A model generated the notes under the pieces. The model made no database searches and was not told the DNA's origin. It was given only the letters and a program-made list of their open reading frames with translations. Source: Ampelomyces quisqualis (lineage: Eukaryota; Ascomycota; Dothideomycetes; Pleosporales; Phaeosphaeriaceae). From it: 64,000 nucleotides of DNA. Where the stretch lies: the NCBI GenBank assembly GCA_018398575.1, contig JAGTXZ010000005.1:1116001-1180000 (forward strand), written 5' to 3'. Made by a program: the position numbers and the translations under genes. Positions 30,950 through 41,015 of the stretch are shown in pieces; position 1 is the first letter of the stretch, and every line of letters starts with the position of its first letter.

Positions 30950-32624
30950 ATGTCTGCCGACCAGCACAGTAAGTCTCAGGTGTGCCAATTCGATGTACTC
31001 GCCTCTGACACCTTGATCAGATACTTCTCAGGCACAGCATCAAAGCCAAGATGCCGAACAAACGGCTATCCCAGTGGCGGCTGGTCCCTCGTCTCCCAAG
31101 AGCTTGTCAAACCAATCTAATGGTACCGCCCAGGAGGGAAGAGATACCATCGAGCACCTGTCGCCTGTCACCAATGCGTCCACTAGAGAAGCCAAGGACG
31201 ACGTGACTATCACTGTCAACAGTGCTGACCCCCTGGGATATGGACGCCATCGTCGCAAAGACATCTCGCAGAAGCAGATGAAGGCTGAACATCCGCTCGC
31301 CAAGCCTAGGCACATGAAGGTACAGTCACAGCTACCGCGTATGCATCCAAGACCTGACGGGAGTAGAAATTTTACACAAGGCAGAATGCATTGATTGATC
31401 AGTTTCTCCAGAGTGGAGACGAGGAGCGATTAGCTGCACTCGACCACCTCGAGAACGGACCGAAAGTGAAATTCGCAGTCAATGCATCTTTCCTTGTGAA
31501 TTTCTTCCTGTTCATCATTCAAATGTACGCGGCCATATCCACAGGCTCATTGTCTCTGTTTGCGACTGCGGCCGATGCATTCATGGATCTAGTATCGTCG
31601 TGCGTGATGCTGGTCACGTCAAGGATGGCTGCAAGGCCAAGCATTTACAAGTACCCTGTCGGGCGGACACGGATCGAAACGATAGGAATCATCATGTTCT
31701 GTTGCTTGATGACTACTGTTGCAATTCAACTTATTGTAAGCGCCCAACAGTGTCTTGTCGGCTCGAGATTAACCTGCGATAGATCGAATCGGGGAGAGCA
31801 CTCGGAGGTGGAGCGAAAGAATCAGAAGAGCTTCATCTGATTCCAATCATCTTCGTCAGCATAGCCAGTCCGTCTCTAATTTGCAAACCTCTGTAACGTA
31901 GTCCACTGACCATGCTTAGTCTTCTGCAAAGGTTCACTGTGCATCTTCTGCTTCATATTCCGCCGCTACCCTGCTGTGCACGTCTTCTTCATCGACCACC
32001 GTAACGACATTGTTGTTAACGCTTTCGGCTTGGCCATGTCTATTGTTGGTAGCCGTGTGGCTTGGTATGCCGACCCAATCGGTGCTATTCTGATCGGTCT
32101 CTTGATCTTAGTCTCATGGGCCGCGAATGCATTCGACCATGTCTGGCTTCTGGTTGGAAAGTCGGCGCCTCAGGAGTTTATCTCGAAATTAATCTACCTT
32201 GTCGTGACGCACGATACGCGAATCACCAAGGTTGATACGGTAGGTGTTTTGACATGGGCGCGAGCGGACTGGGCAGAAGCTAACATGATACAGTGCCGAG
32301 CCTACCATGCTGGGCAGAACTACTATGTTGAGGTCGACATTGTCATGAATGAGGACTTGCCTCTCAAGGTAACTCACGATGTCAGTCAGACATTACAGCG
32401 AAAGCTTGAAGGTATTCAGAGCGCACTTAGATCTCTCTGGACATAAATGCTAATTGCTTGTAGGCCTGGCAGATGTCGAGCGTGCGTATGTGCATGTCGA
32501 TTATGATGATGAACACGATATTAAAGAGGAGCATAAGCCTTTATACGAAGTCACTCAGAGCCGCACTATCAAGGAGCGTGTCCAGGCTCTGAAATACCTA
32601 TTCAAGAAAAAGGAGGCTTCATGA
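30950..32624 (+). CDS. Cation diffusion facilitator, Mn-type, 450 aa, seven exons
   Basis: A metal/proton antiporter that moves divalent cations, probably Mn2+, out of the cytosol. Exons are 30950-30968, 31021-31319, 31385-31735, 31783-31867, 31920-32239, 32294-32411 and 32464-32624; phases close at 451 codons. A long hydrophilic N-terminus (about 130 residues, KPRHMKNALIDQFL) precedes FAVNASFLVNFFLF. The two metal-binding helices show D-x-x-x-D: ATAADAFMDLVSS in helix 2 and FIDHRNDIVVNAFG in helix 5. D-x-x-x-D in both, instead of H-x-x-x-D, marks the manganese subgroup of CDFs. The cytosolic C-terminal domain (YYVEVDIVMNEDLPL, VERAYVHVDYDD) is the usual dimerisation fold. The donor of intron 4 (GTCCGT) is weak. 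It is divergent from the ZIP gene. Confidence 0.93.
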
Positions 32625-33038
32625 GGAGGTCAATGATGATGATACCCCACGATCAAAGATGGTCGGTCACCTCTGCTCACCCTCACGCGTCCGACTCGCT
32701 TCGTTGGTAGAAAACTTACACCTGGCTGGAGCCGACATGTACATTTCAGAGATCGATCTCTGGTTTCCATTCCACTTGTCACCACAGGCACAGCCAACAA
32801 GTATGCTTCGGACAACCTTCTCTTATGAACAGAGCGGTATCCAAGGTGAATGTGATATGGTCAGAACGCCACTCAAGGTGAAGGCGAGTTCTGTTTGCTT
32901 GCGCATGCTTGTTGTGACAAACGCACCAATTCTGACTCCCAGGCAACCACAAGATCATGTTGCGATCGCGAAGCTCAACTTGAAATTTTGTCTTCGCTGC
33001 ACCAAGATCCTCAACCAGCAAGCCATACCATCACAGAG
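32625..33038. other. Intergenic region
   Basis: A 414-base stretch between the CDF stop and the next plus-strand start. In-frame sequence upstream of 33039 is open but low-quality, so it was not added to the next gene. Confidence 0.5.
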
Positions 33039-34166
33039 ATGGCATACCTCCTCGAATTCCCACCCACCACCCTCCCTGATGGCGTCTGCGCGCCACCGTA
33101 CGTCATCTTTGGCATCGGTGGCCGCAGCGTCGTCGACAAGCTGCCCTCGCGCATTTCGCTGAAGGCGGTTTTGCACTTTGTACCCAAACTCGCTGAATGG
33201 GTACTGCCAGCGCCGGAGGATCTTCCCTCCGAGGTCGCAAAGGGCGTTTTGCGCACGCCCTACGTTGGCCTCGACATACCGCTCGATGTCGGTGTAGCAA
33301 GCCTGCAGCGCATCATCCTCAAGATCCTGCAGTCCTCTGGCATGGCGGTGCCCAAGCACCAACTTCAGCTTCCGCCGCCCATCATCACCTCCATCTCCAT
33401 TCGCAAGACGTGGCTCTTGTTTGAGCTGCCGCCGGCCGGACTCGATGGCCTCCTCATTCACCTGCAAACTCTCCTCATGACGGGCCCTCCGATATCGTTC
33501 ACAGAGATGCAAGAGCTATTCGCCGCGTTTCCATCCGACTCCGACATCCTGCGAGTCACCGCCGTCAGCTTTGTGCAGTCACACATTGCACTACGCTATA
33601 CATCCATGGAATTCTTCGCTATCCGGCAATGGTCGCAAGCCTGCAAAGAGCGCCACGCCCCCTTCAAGGCAGCAGAGGACCAGTTCCCGGAGTTTGGAAA
33701 GATGGACTCGGTCGAAAAGACCGCGAAAGAGCACATGGACAGGATGGCAGCAGAGAGCGCATTGAAAGCTGAAGAGATGAGGAGGAAGGCAGCTGCAGCA
33801 CTGGCGAAGAAGAATGTCGCGACAAGTTCCAAGAAGATGAGCCTGGAGAACATGAAGCTCAACTCTACGATCCGCAGGAGCACGAAGTGGAAGTCGACCT
33901 CAGATCTCAAGACGGACGCGGAAAGCAATACTGACTCTGCTAATTTGTCCGACACCGTCCGCCCACCAGGTCTGGAGCGCGAGGCTAACTCTGTTGCAGC
34001 AGATAAGCCCAAGAGCACCCTCGGATCTTTCTTGGACAGCTCATCGGCACTGTCGACGCTCTCAAACGTCTTGTCCAAACTCGAGCAGGAACAGAAGGCT
34101 GGAAAGACGGTGCGAGAACACAAGGATTTCTGGGACTTTCCGGCAAGACGTGACTCGAGCGAGTGA
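33039..34166 (+). CDS. Fungal hypothetical protein with C-terminal coiled coil, 375 aa
   Basis: A single exon starting at MAYLLEFPPTTLPDG. The N-terminal ~200 residues look folded (PYVIFGIGGRSVVDKLPSRISLKAVLHF, LLFELPPAGLDGLLIHLQTLL) and include a helix-rich segment ending IRQWSQACKERHAPF. Residues about 220-270 are charged and Ala/Glu/Lys-rich (KTAKEHMDRMAAESALKAEEMRRKAAAALAKK in outline), consistent with a coiled coil. The tail is Ser/Lys-rich and ends with EHKDFWDFPARRDSSE. I do not recognise the family. The start at 33039 is chosen because the protein-like pattern begins there and the upstream part is Cys/Arg-rich noise. No membrane helix or signal peptide. Confidence 0.75.
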   Translation: MAYLLEFPPTTLPDGVCAPPYVIFGIGGRSVVDKLPSRISLKAVLHFVPKLAEWVLPAPEDLPSEVAKGVLRTPYVGLDIPLDVGVASLQRIILKILQSSGMAVPKHQLQLPPPIITSISIRKTWLLFELPPAGLDGLLIHLQTLLMTGPPISFTEMQELFAAFPSDSDILRVTAVSFVQSHIALRYTSMEFFAIRQWSQACKERHAPFKAAEDQFPEFGKMDSVEKTAKEHMDRMAAESALKAEEMRRKAAAALAKKNVATSSKKMSLENMKLNSTIRRSTKWKSTSDLKTDAESNTDSANLSDTVRPPGLEREANSVAADKPKSTLGSFLDSSSALSTLSNVLSKLEQEQKAGKTVREHKDFWDFPARRDSSE

Positions 34167-34530
34167 ACATGATGGTATGACGCCTTTTGCGCTCTCGCAA
34201 CCACCGACAGACCAATTGAAGGGCAGCGCAAGTTTGATATTTCTGGATGTGGGATAACAGGGAATGGCGTTGGAATTTTGTGGCGTTCTGCCTTTGGGTT
34301 GTGGTGTTCTCGGAACGCGGAAGTCTTGTGTTAACACGGAAGTCTAGTTTGGCACCCAGTGAATACAAAAGCGGGGTCGAATATCGCAAAGTCGATATCC
34401 CACATCCATCATACAATACCATCAGACACCTTGTGTTTCTTCTCACAGGTCTTTTCATCAAGGCAACGCAAGCTTATCCTCAACCTGAACATCTTTGCAT
34501 ACATAGCTTCACCGTCGACATTGACTCACC
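34167..34530. other. Short intergenic region
   Basis: A 364-base promoter-sized gap before the DUF4267 gene; nothing else recognised. Confidence 0.5.
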
Positions 34531-34926
34531 ATGGGTCTCTCCCGCCATCCAGCGCTACTTTACATATCTTCCTTCTTCGGCGCCATATTCCTCGGCTTTG
34601 GCATAACCTACAGGCTCTACCCCCAAGCAGGCTACTCTCTCTACGGCTTCACTTCAGCGCCCAAGTCTACCTCGGAATGGGCCATCATGGAACGCATCAT
34701 GGTTCTCTACGGCGCCAAAGACGTCTTCATGGCCGTAGCCATCTTCGCATCGACGTGGTTCGGCACGCGGAAAAGTGCAGGGCTGATCTTGATGGCGGGC
34801 GGCGCGTGTGCTGGAGTGGATGGCTGGGTTGTGAAGAGCGAGGCTGGGACGAATGAGTGGAATCATTGGGGGTATGGAGGCATGATGGCGGGAGTCGGGG
34901 CGGTAATGACGGGGTTGTTGGGCTGA
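34531..34926 (+). CDS. DUF4267-type integral membrane protein, 131 aa
   Basis: A small four-helix membrane protein: helix 1 ALLYISSFFGAIFLGFGIT, helix 2 near VLYGAKDVFMAVAIFASTW, helix 3 SAGLILMAGGACAGVDGWVV, and helix 4 YGGMMAGVGAVMTGLLG at the extreme C-terminus. The pattern MERIMVLYGAKDVFMAVAI followed by a short basic loop and AGVDGWVV is what I remember of fungal DUF4267 proteins. It is a single exon with an ATG in pyrimidine/CACC context (tcaccATGGG). Function unknown. It is independent of the genes beside it, which are a coiled-coil protein upstream and an Sld7-like protein downstream. Confidence 0.8.
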   Translation: MGLSRHPALLYISSFFGAIFLGFGITYRLYPQAGYSLYGFTSAPKSTSEWAIMERIMVLYGAKDVFMAVAIFASTWFGTRKSAGLILMAGGACAGVDGWVVKSEAGTNEWNHWGYGGMMAGVGAVMTGLLG

Positions 34927-35166
34927 TGGGACGGAAAGGTTGTTGCTCGTAACGTGCTTGGTGTATGGATATCATGGATACCAAATACGACGCAGAACGA
35001 AGTAATATTTGCCCACCCCGATTGGAAATAAGGCTTTCGACGATGTTCGGAGTGGAAAGTGGCCACGGATGTTGCACGTGGTAACGCGTGGGTTAGGTGG
35101 CGGTAGCGTGAACCGCGTGTGCAGCGCGTCATGCCGTCGCTCCCCGCGGACACAACAATAGTCGCA

Positions 35167-36783
35167 ATGGTCGACATCTGGAATGGGAACATCCTGCTCT
35201 CGGATGGCAACATCATCTCAGGTATCTTTCACCTCTGCCTTCACTAAGTAGTTTTCTCCAACTCTTGTAGATGTTGGCCTCGCGTCGCCAAATGTCGCCT
35301 CCTCACCACCCCTCACCGCGACCACCTTACGCTTCCTTACCGCAGTGGTTACGGCCAAGATCCCACTGTATCTCGCTGCAGGACCCAGTCTAGATGTTTG
35401 GACTACTTCTCAAGCCACCGAAGCGTGGTTCGAGTCGGTATTGCTGAGCAAGCCCGTGCTCTCTGCGGACCCCGATGCGATAGAGCACCCGTGGTGGACT
35501 GTGGCGCGGGCGCAGTCGCCCATCGGTATACTCGCACAAGTAGAAAGCGGGGCAGAGAGTGTCCAGAAACCCAGAGTAACCGAGATCCTGTTCTATGGCA
35601 CAATTGCGCCTTCAAGTGCTGGAGCGTTGCCCACACCTCCTTTGTTGTCTGCAGAGCACGATGCCCAGGCCAGCCAGCTACCCGAATTGCGAGTACACGC
35701 AATCCCGCTCTCGTCTGATCTTCTCTATCAGCAAACCGCCACGAACGCCACACTCCCGCTGCCAGCACATAGTGCTGAGGAGGCTGAAACCCAATTTCTA
35801 CCACCACAGCTCGACACGCACGCCATCCCCGACTCTCCAAAGCGCAAACGCGATATATTCGAGGAGGCCACGCTTGCCAACAAGAAGGCGAGGGGCAAAG
35901 GTGGAGCTGGTATTGCGGCCGTGGCTGCCCGAGGGAGCGAATCCCGACCATCTCTCAGCCACCGAAAGTCCCTATCCATCGACGCCAAGATTACACCGTT
36001 TCCAGATGGCAGGCCGCCTTCAGCTGGTGCGCCTTTGCCTCGACCAGGTTCGCGGCAGTTATCTCGCTCCCCTAGTATATCTTCAGATACGAGACCGCTC
36101 AGCCGCAAAGCCCTTCCAGACGGCCACAACAAGCGATCGCACTTGTCACAGGTCGCTACCGTGTCCCTACAGCCAGAAGAACCAACGACGGAGTCCAGGA
36201 ATAAGGAGGCTTTGTCACGCGTGGTAATGGCGGCAATGCGCATGCATGGCTGGCAGCAACGGAAGAAGAATCGGTCGCGCCGGGCGTCAGTGGCATCTGG
36301 CATGGAGGATAGCCAGGAAGTCAATCTAGAGACTGCTGCCGAAGAAGCGACCAGAGATGAAGAGTACAAGCTGATGTATCACCAGACGTACAAAGGCGCA
36401 GCTTTCGCATTCGTGGGTCCCAAGTCTACCTACCGTGGAAGATCGCCAGCTAATGAGAATCATAGAGGAAGCACATTGTCGGAAAGCCACTTCATGCTCA
36501 GCCGGATCGAATGCGCGATGTAGTTGAGAAACTCCTCGCCATGTTCTTGAGCGATCCGCTCGCCCAAGCGCAGCCTGCAGATTTAGCGACCAACCCGGTC
36601 GCAACGCCTGGCAGCAAACCTCGTTCGCGCATGCCAGAGTCCGCACATAGCCATGCTAGTCCGTTCGATTTGCCAAGCGCCGCTCGGCCGGGCATGGCGA
36701 GATCGAAGACGGACAGTCATGTATTCACAGGATCGCCTGTCAGCAGGAGAAAGGTCGGGGAGACTGACGCGATGCCTGCATGA
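35167..36783 (+). CDS. Sld7-like DNA replication initiation protein, 504 aa, three exons
   Basis: Sld7 partners Sld3 in loading Cdc45 onto the replicative helicase; it is nuclear. Exons are 35167-35221, 35271-36412 and 36466-36783 (505 codons). The N-terminus is MVDIWNGNILLSDGNIISDVGL. The middle is disordered, with a basic stretch (DSPKRKRDIFEEA, NKKARGKGG) and Ser/Pro-rich segments. The region EALSRVVMAAMRMHGWQQRKK, then EYKLMYHQTYKGAAFAFRKHI and MRDVVEKLLAMFLSDP after splicing, matches my memory of the Sld7 C-terminal domain. The last intron (53 nt, GTGGGT donor, GCTAAT branch, ATAG acceptor) is essential; reading through it ends early at ...RIECAM. The middle region resembles other poorly conserved Sld7 proteins, so orthology to yeast rests on the C-terminal domain only. 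Confidence 0.8.
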
Positions 36784-37910
36784 TGCTGGCTTGTCACGAA
36801 ATCGCAAATGCCCCAATCCGTCATCAAACTCATGAGGCCATGAGATGGGACCGACAGCAACAGCCTCACGATTTGACAAATGGTCGGATGACGCAGCGGA
36901 ACTTTTCCGAGAGCCGTGCGCGTAGGTCTATGCATCGTTTCTATGTTCAGAACCATTGCTGAGGCTTGTCCGACCAACATCGGACTGCATACGAACATCG
37001 CCGCTCACCCATGCCGCAATCGGCAATTGTTGACTTGAAGGTTTTGGCGCCGCCATAGCCGTGTCGCCGCACCAGTCTGCAAGCTTCCGGCGTCGACATC
37101 ACTTGCTGATGACTTGAACGCTTGCGAGGCTCTGCAGCAACACTCCGCTCGTATGAAGACTGTAAACAAGAGTACTGGTTGATCAATCCTTCACGATGGC
37201 GATGACGACGGCGAAGAGGTCCTAGCGACGAAGTGGGAGTACAAAGAGCTGCAAGCTCGTCAATGAACGAACACTTCAACAGCAACACTTCATCACTACA
37301 CCCTCCTAGCAACAACATGACCGTCCCAATCACGCACATGAACTCCATGCTCTCCAAAACCACACTCTGCGCCCTCCTCACCGCTACTACCTCTGCAGCC
37401 CCACTCCCCTCCCCCTCTACCCCCTCCCTCTGGCACGTCACCCACGCAACCACCATCAGCACCGCACCCATTTGCCGCCACAGCCTGAACGTCTGGCTGC
37501 TTCGACACCAGCGCCCAGGCGCCTTCGAGTCGTGCGCGACCGTTGGCGCCGATCCCACGCACCAGCACAACCAGGCAATTAGACACTCGCGCGATTACAT
37601 AACTCTAGCATACGCTTGAGCAGTAACACCATCCAGATGGACTAAGAGGGGGTATGACGCCCCAAGTGGGACTGACAATGGTAGGTAGGAATGGGTGTCG
37701 AATATACACGTATACGTATCCCCGTGGCCAACGTTGTTTGTTGCGCATGGTAGTACGTCCCGTGCTGGACCTTGCCATGTCATTCCCTCACAGGTTCTGT
37801 GCTGTGTCTGCAGAGGCATGCGAGTTGCAGACGATAGTTTTTCCTTCTTGCTGGGATCATGTAGTGGCGTGGATCATGAATACCTGTCGAGGTCGAGGAG
37901 CTTGAGGATT

Positions 37911-37941
<31 letters not shown>

Positions 37942-38191
37942 TTTTTAGGGGGGGGGAGGGGGGGCACCGCCAGACATGCCGGATCTGTTTATTTTCATCA
38001 CCCATCACCTCTTGTCCCGCGCCCGACCGATGTGAGTCTTGATATTTTGGTCTCTGTTTTTTTTTTCGCTGCTATATTTCTAGATACTCCGCGCGTGGAT
38101 ATCATGATACATGGTGCACATCGCCTTCTGTTTACGTTGACGTGTTCCTTTTTACAAAAGGTCAAGTTGTACGTGTCCGTTGTGATGATGG
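36784..38191. other. Intergenic stretch with microsatellites
   Basis: Includes a (TA)n run at about 37912-37935 followed by a G-rich run near 37947-37966, a class prone to length change. A possible small secreted protein at 37347 is listed separately; otherwise no supported gene. Confidence 0.5.
37347..37619 (+). CDS. Possible small secreted protein, 90 aa (weak)
   Basis: From ATG 37347 the frame starts with MLSKTTLCALLTATTSAAP, which reads as a signal peptide with an Ala-x-Ala-like cleavage site, followed by about 70 polar residues with only two Cys and a His-rich tail. There is no known domain. The antisense strand is open over the same stretch and codon pattern is unremarkable, so this may be chance. 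Expression data would settle it. Confidence 0.22.
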   Translation: MLSKTTLCALLTATTSAAPLPSPSTPSLWHVTHATTISTAPICRHSLNVWLLRHQRPGAFESCATVGADPTHQHNQAIRHSRDYITLAYA

Positions 38192-40677
38192 TTATAGTTC
38201 GTCTCGTAGCCTCTCTCCACTCAAATCAGGCATAGCCATGATCTTGACCACCAAGCTTGTCCAACCAGTGAAGTGCTGTGTTCTCTGTCCCTTTCCGGTC
38301 TCGGGGTTGTACTGCTCCCACGCGAAACCCGTCTCCTTCCAGCTCTCATAAACCGTCTCAACAAGGTTCTTGCGAAGCTCAGTGTACAGCTTAGTAGCGC
38401 GGGCTCTGTGTGGGCCCTTTTGCTGGGCAATGTCCTACATCGATGGTTAGTGAGGATATGCGAAGTGGGATGAAAGATACTTACGAGAAGTTGGTTGACC
38501 GCAAGATAGTTGATAGGCATCCATACAGGTCCGCGCCAGTAATCCTCCGCAGTATGGTAAAACTCGTCGGCCTTGCTCAAACTCCTCAGACCATATGGAC
38601 TCCAGAGCTCTTCCTCGTCCTCAATCAGGTCCAGAATTGCGCCGAGTCTCTTGCTGTCCTTGTCTACGAGACCGGTGAGGAAGGGAAACAGGGAGATGTA
38701 GCCTTTGTGACATACAAGTGAGTGCTCCTCGTAGTCGTCGATGGTAGCATCACAGTAAGTCTTCGCCTTGTCGGACCAGTGCAGATCGTCGATGTTACGG
38801 ACGATAGCCTCATCGTACTTGGCGAACTCGTTCGCATCATCGTCCTCGCCGAGGTAGACGGCAATACGCTTGATCGCACGTGTCATCATGCCCATCCAGC
38901 TGATGAGATCGACATGCAACTCGCCAGGATGCGGCGGTTGAGCACGAGGGTAGTCGTCGAGACCAGAAGTGAGAATGTGCTGAGGGGTACGTCCGCGCCA
39001 GCGGTATCCTTCTTTGGTGGAGAAGGCCTCGCGATCATAGGTCTTGATATCGCCCGCCTGTGTCTTTCGGAACCAGAAGTAGTGACGTTTGATGAGGGGA
39101 TATAGAGTGCGAAGGTACTGCAGAGCAGCCTCGCGGTTCGCCAACTGCATAAAGTAGGACTTCTCATGCAGCAATTTCTCATTGCTAGAGTCGGTCTTTT
39201 GGGCGTCGAGCTTGTCGAGGAACGAAGTAATGACCATGAAAAGCGTGGGTGGGTTTGCGTAGTGTGGATACTGAACCTGGAACTCTTCGGGCACCTTGCT
39301 GCGCGCCTCGGCACCGAGAATCTGCTCGCGACCAATCCAGCCGTCCTCGTCCATGAGGTTGAACCAGCTTTTGACAATGTCGAGGGTGAGATCTGCGTCC
39401 CAGTCCATCACGGGAAGCAGATGAAACCCTTCATCCCACAAGAAGCCACGCGGGAAGAATGGTCGCGAAGGGATTGAGGTGAAGAGCTCGGAGGGGCCTT
39501 CGAGCTCCGCCTGGTTCCTGCCGCGCGCCTCGGCAGAATCTTGCCAGAAACCCTCGTTGTCTTCTTCGTAAGCAGCGTCGTAGGACCGGTCCACCCGGGA
39601 GTCGCCGTAGAAGTAGCCAATGCCGCCGATGAGGTTCGAGAACAGAGACTTGGAAAACTCTTCGTAGCGCTCCTTGATGAATGGCGTCTGAGGCTTGAAG
39701 ATGGTCGCGAAGCGAGTAGAAAAGCCCGAGGTGACCGACTCGATCTGTTGCGTCAGGTCCTCGGATGTGATTTTCGCGGGCGCTGAGGCGGATGAGAAGA
39801 GGACGTCGAACTCGAATGGGCCTTGGAAGACTTTCTGCACCATGTGAACGTTGCCGCGGCCTGGCCGATGGTGGATCGTGTAGACCTGGGCGGGTGGCGG
39901 CGGGTTGTCCTCGCCATATTGGGCCACAAGCTGGTCGACCTGGCCCTTCAAGTGGGCGAAGAGAATGGCCTTGGCCTGCCACAGGGCCTCTTCCGGAACC
40001 TGTGCGCTGTGCACCAAGGTGCGGTCCAGCGGCTTGTCGTCATAGCTCGGGTGCCCCGTCTGCGGGTGGTCGCCCTTGCCCTCGGTGATGGTGATGTCGA
40101 AGTCGCCCAGTTCGGGCGTCTGTCCCGTGAGCAGCACGTGACCCTGCGCGCCTGGCTCGTCCGGGTCGAGGCCGTCGACTTGCAGGCTGCCCAGTCCCTC
40201 GAGGGTGTGGTACCAGACGACCGTCGTGCGAAGGCTGGGCGACGCATCCTCCCGTGGAGAGCCCTTGATGCGGGCGCCCCAGCTGCCGCCGTGCTCTCCG
40301 CCAGGAAACTTGATGAACTCGGTCGTCACGTCCATGTGGTTGGCGGGGTCGTGGATCGTCTGGCGGCCGCCACTGCGCACGTCGTATTCGTCCCAGCCAT
40401 AGCCATCGAGTTCATGCTGCTCGCACGTGTGTCGGAAACTGTTCTGCACCGTCGAGTAGTCCTCGACGCGCGTCCAGAGCAGCCCCCCCATCAGGCTCTT
40501 GGGAATCCGCGGGCGCACGCCAAAATAGAGGTTCGGCCGGTAGGGTCCCCATAGCAGGCTGGCGTTGGTGGCCTTTTCGATCTCAGCGACCTGTGCACGT
40601 GCTGCGAGGGGCAATTGGGCGGCGAGGAGACATAGCAGGCCTTTCAGCAGGCTGCCTTGCCGGGTGTCACGTGTCAT
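38192..40677 (-). CDS. Mannosyl-oligosaccharide glucosidase I (GH63), 811 aa, two exons, C-terminal RDEL
   Basis: This ER enzyme removes the outermost glucose from N-glycans, the first trimming step before calnexin. Exons are 40677-38485 and 38434-38192 (812 codons). After a probable cleavable signal peptide (residues 1-28, GSLLKGLLCLLAAQLPLAARA) the domain starts at NASLLWGPYRPNLYFGVRP. Key GH63 blocks: GGIGYFYGDSRVD, PSRPFFPRGFLWDEGFHLL, EDGWIGREQILG (catalytic Glu region), DDYPRA, and WRGPVWMPINYLAVNQLL. Splicing of the 50-nt intron gives ...WTSLVVKIMAMPDLSGERLRDEL. The terminal RDEL resembles an HDEL/KDEL-type ER retrieval signal. Two upstream in-frame ATGs (40770 and about 40746) exist, but only the ATG at 40677 puts the hydrophobic stretch in signal-peptide position. 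Confidence 0.95.
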
Positions 40678-41015
40678 GGTGCTGGAGTCGACGCGTGAAG
40701 CTTGCAGCGCCGCATGTGGTCGCGCGGTGAAATGTGTCCGGCCCATTGCTGCACTGTGATTGGTCATCATCGACCGTAGTATAGTTATCCGACGACTCCC
40801 TCTCCCATGCCTACATGTCTACAACCATGGAGCCTTGAGCATGTCTCGGCAGATACTTCCAGACGATACAGCCATGCTACTCGGACAGTACGTTGCGTCA
40901 CGTGATACCCCACGATAGGCGCGTGTTTGGGCACGGGGTGGTGCTTTCACTCTTCCAAAATGGGAGCAAGACCTCCCTCCTCGCCACCCGAGCAAGCGCT
41001 CACACCCACCTCAAC
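40678..41015. promoter_or_regulatory. Divergent promoter region, glucosidase I and F-box gene
   Basis: A 338-base space between two outward-pointing start codons; probably a shared promoter region. It contains CACGTGATA near 40898-40906. No coding frame supported. Confidence 0.45.

Noticed and set aside
36947..37570. 207-aa minus-strand ORF
   Set aside because: Cys/Arg/Gly-rich random-looking text with no recognisable segment; likely chance.
39823..40554. 243-aa plus-strand ORF
   Set aside because: Antisense shadow of the GC-rich glucosidase I exon.
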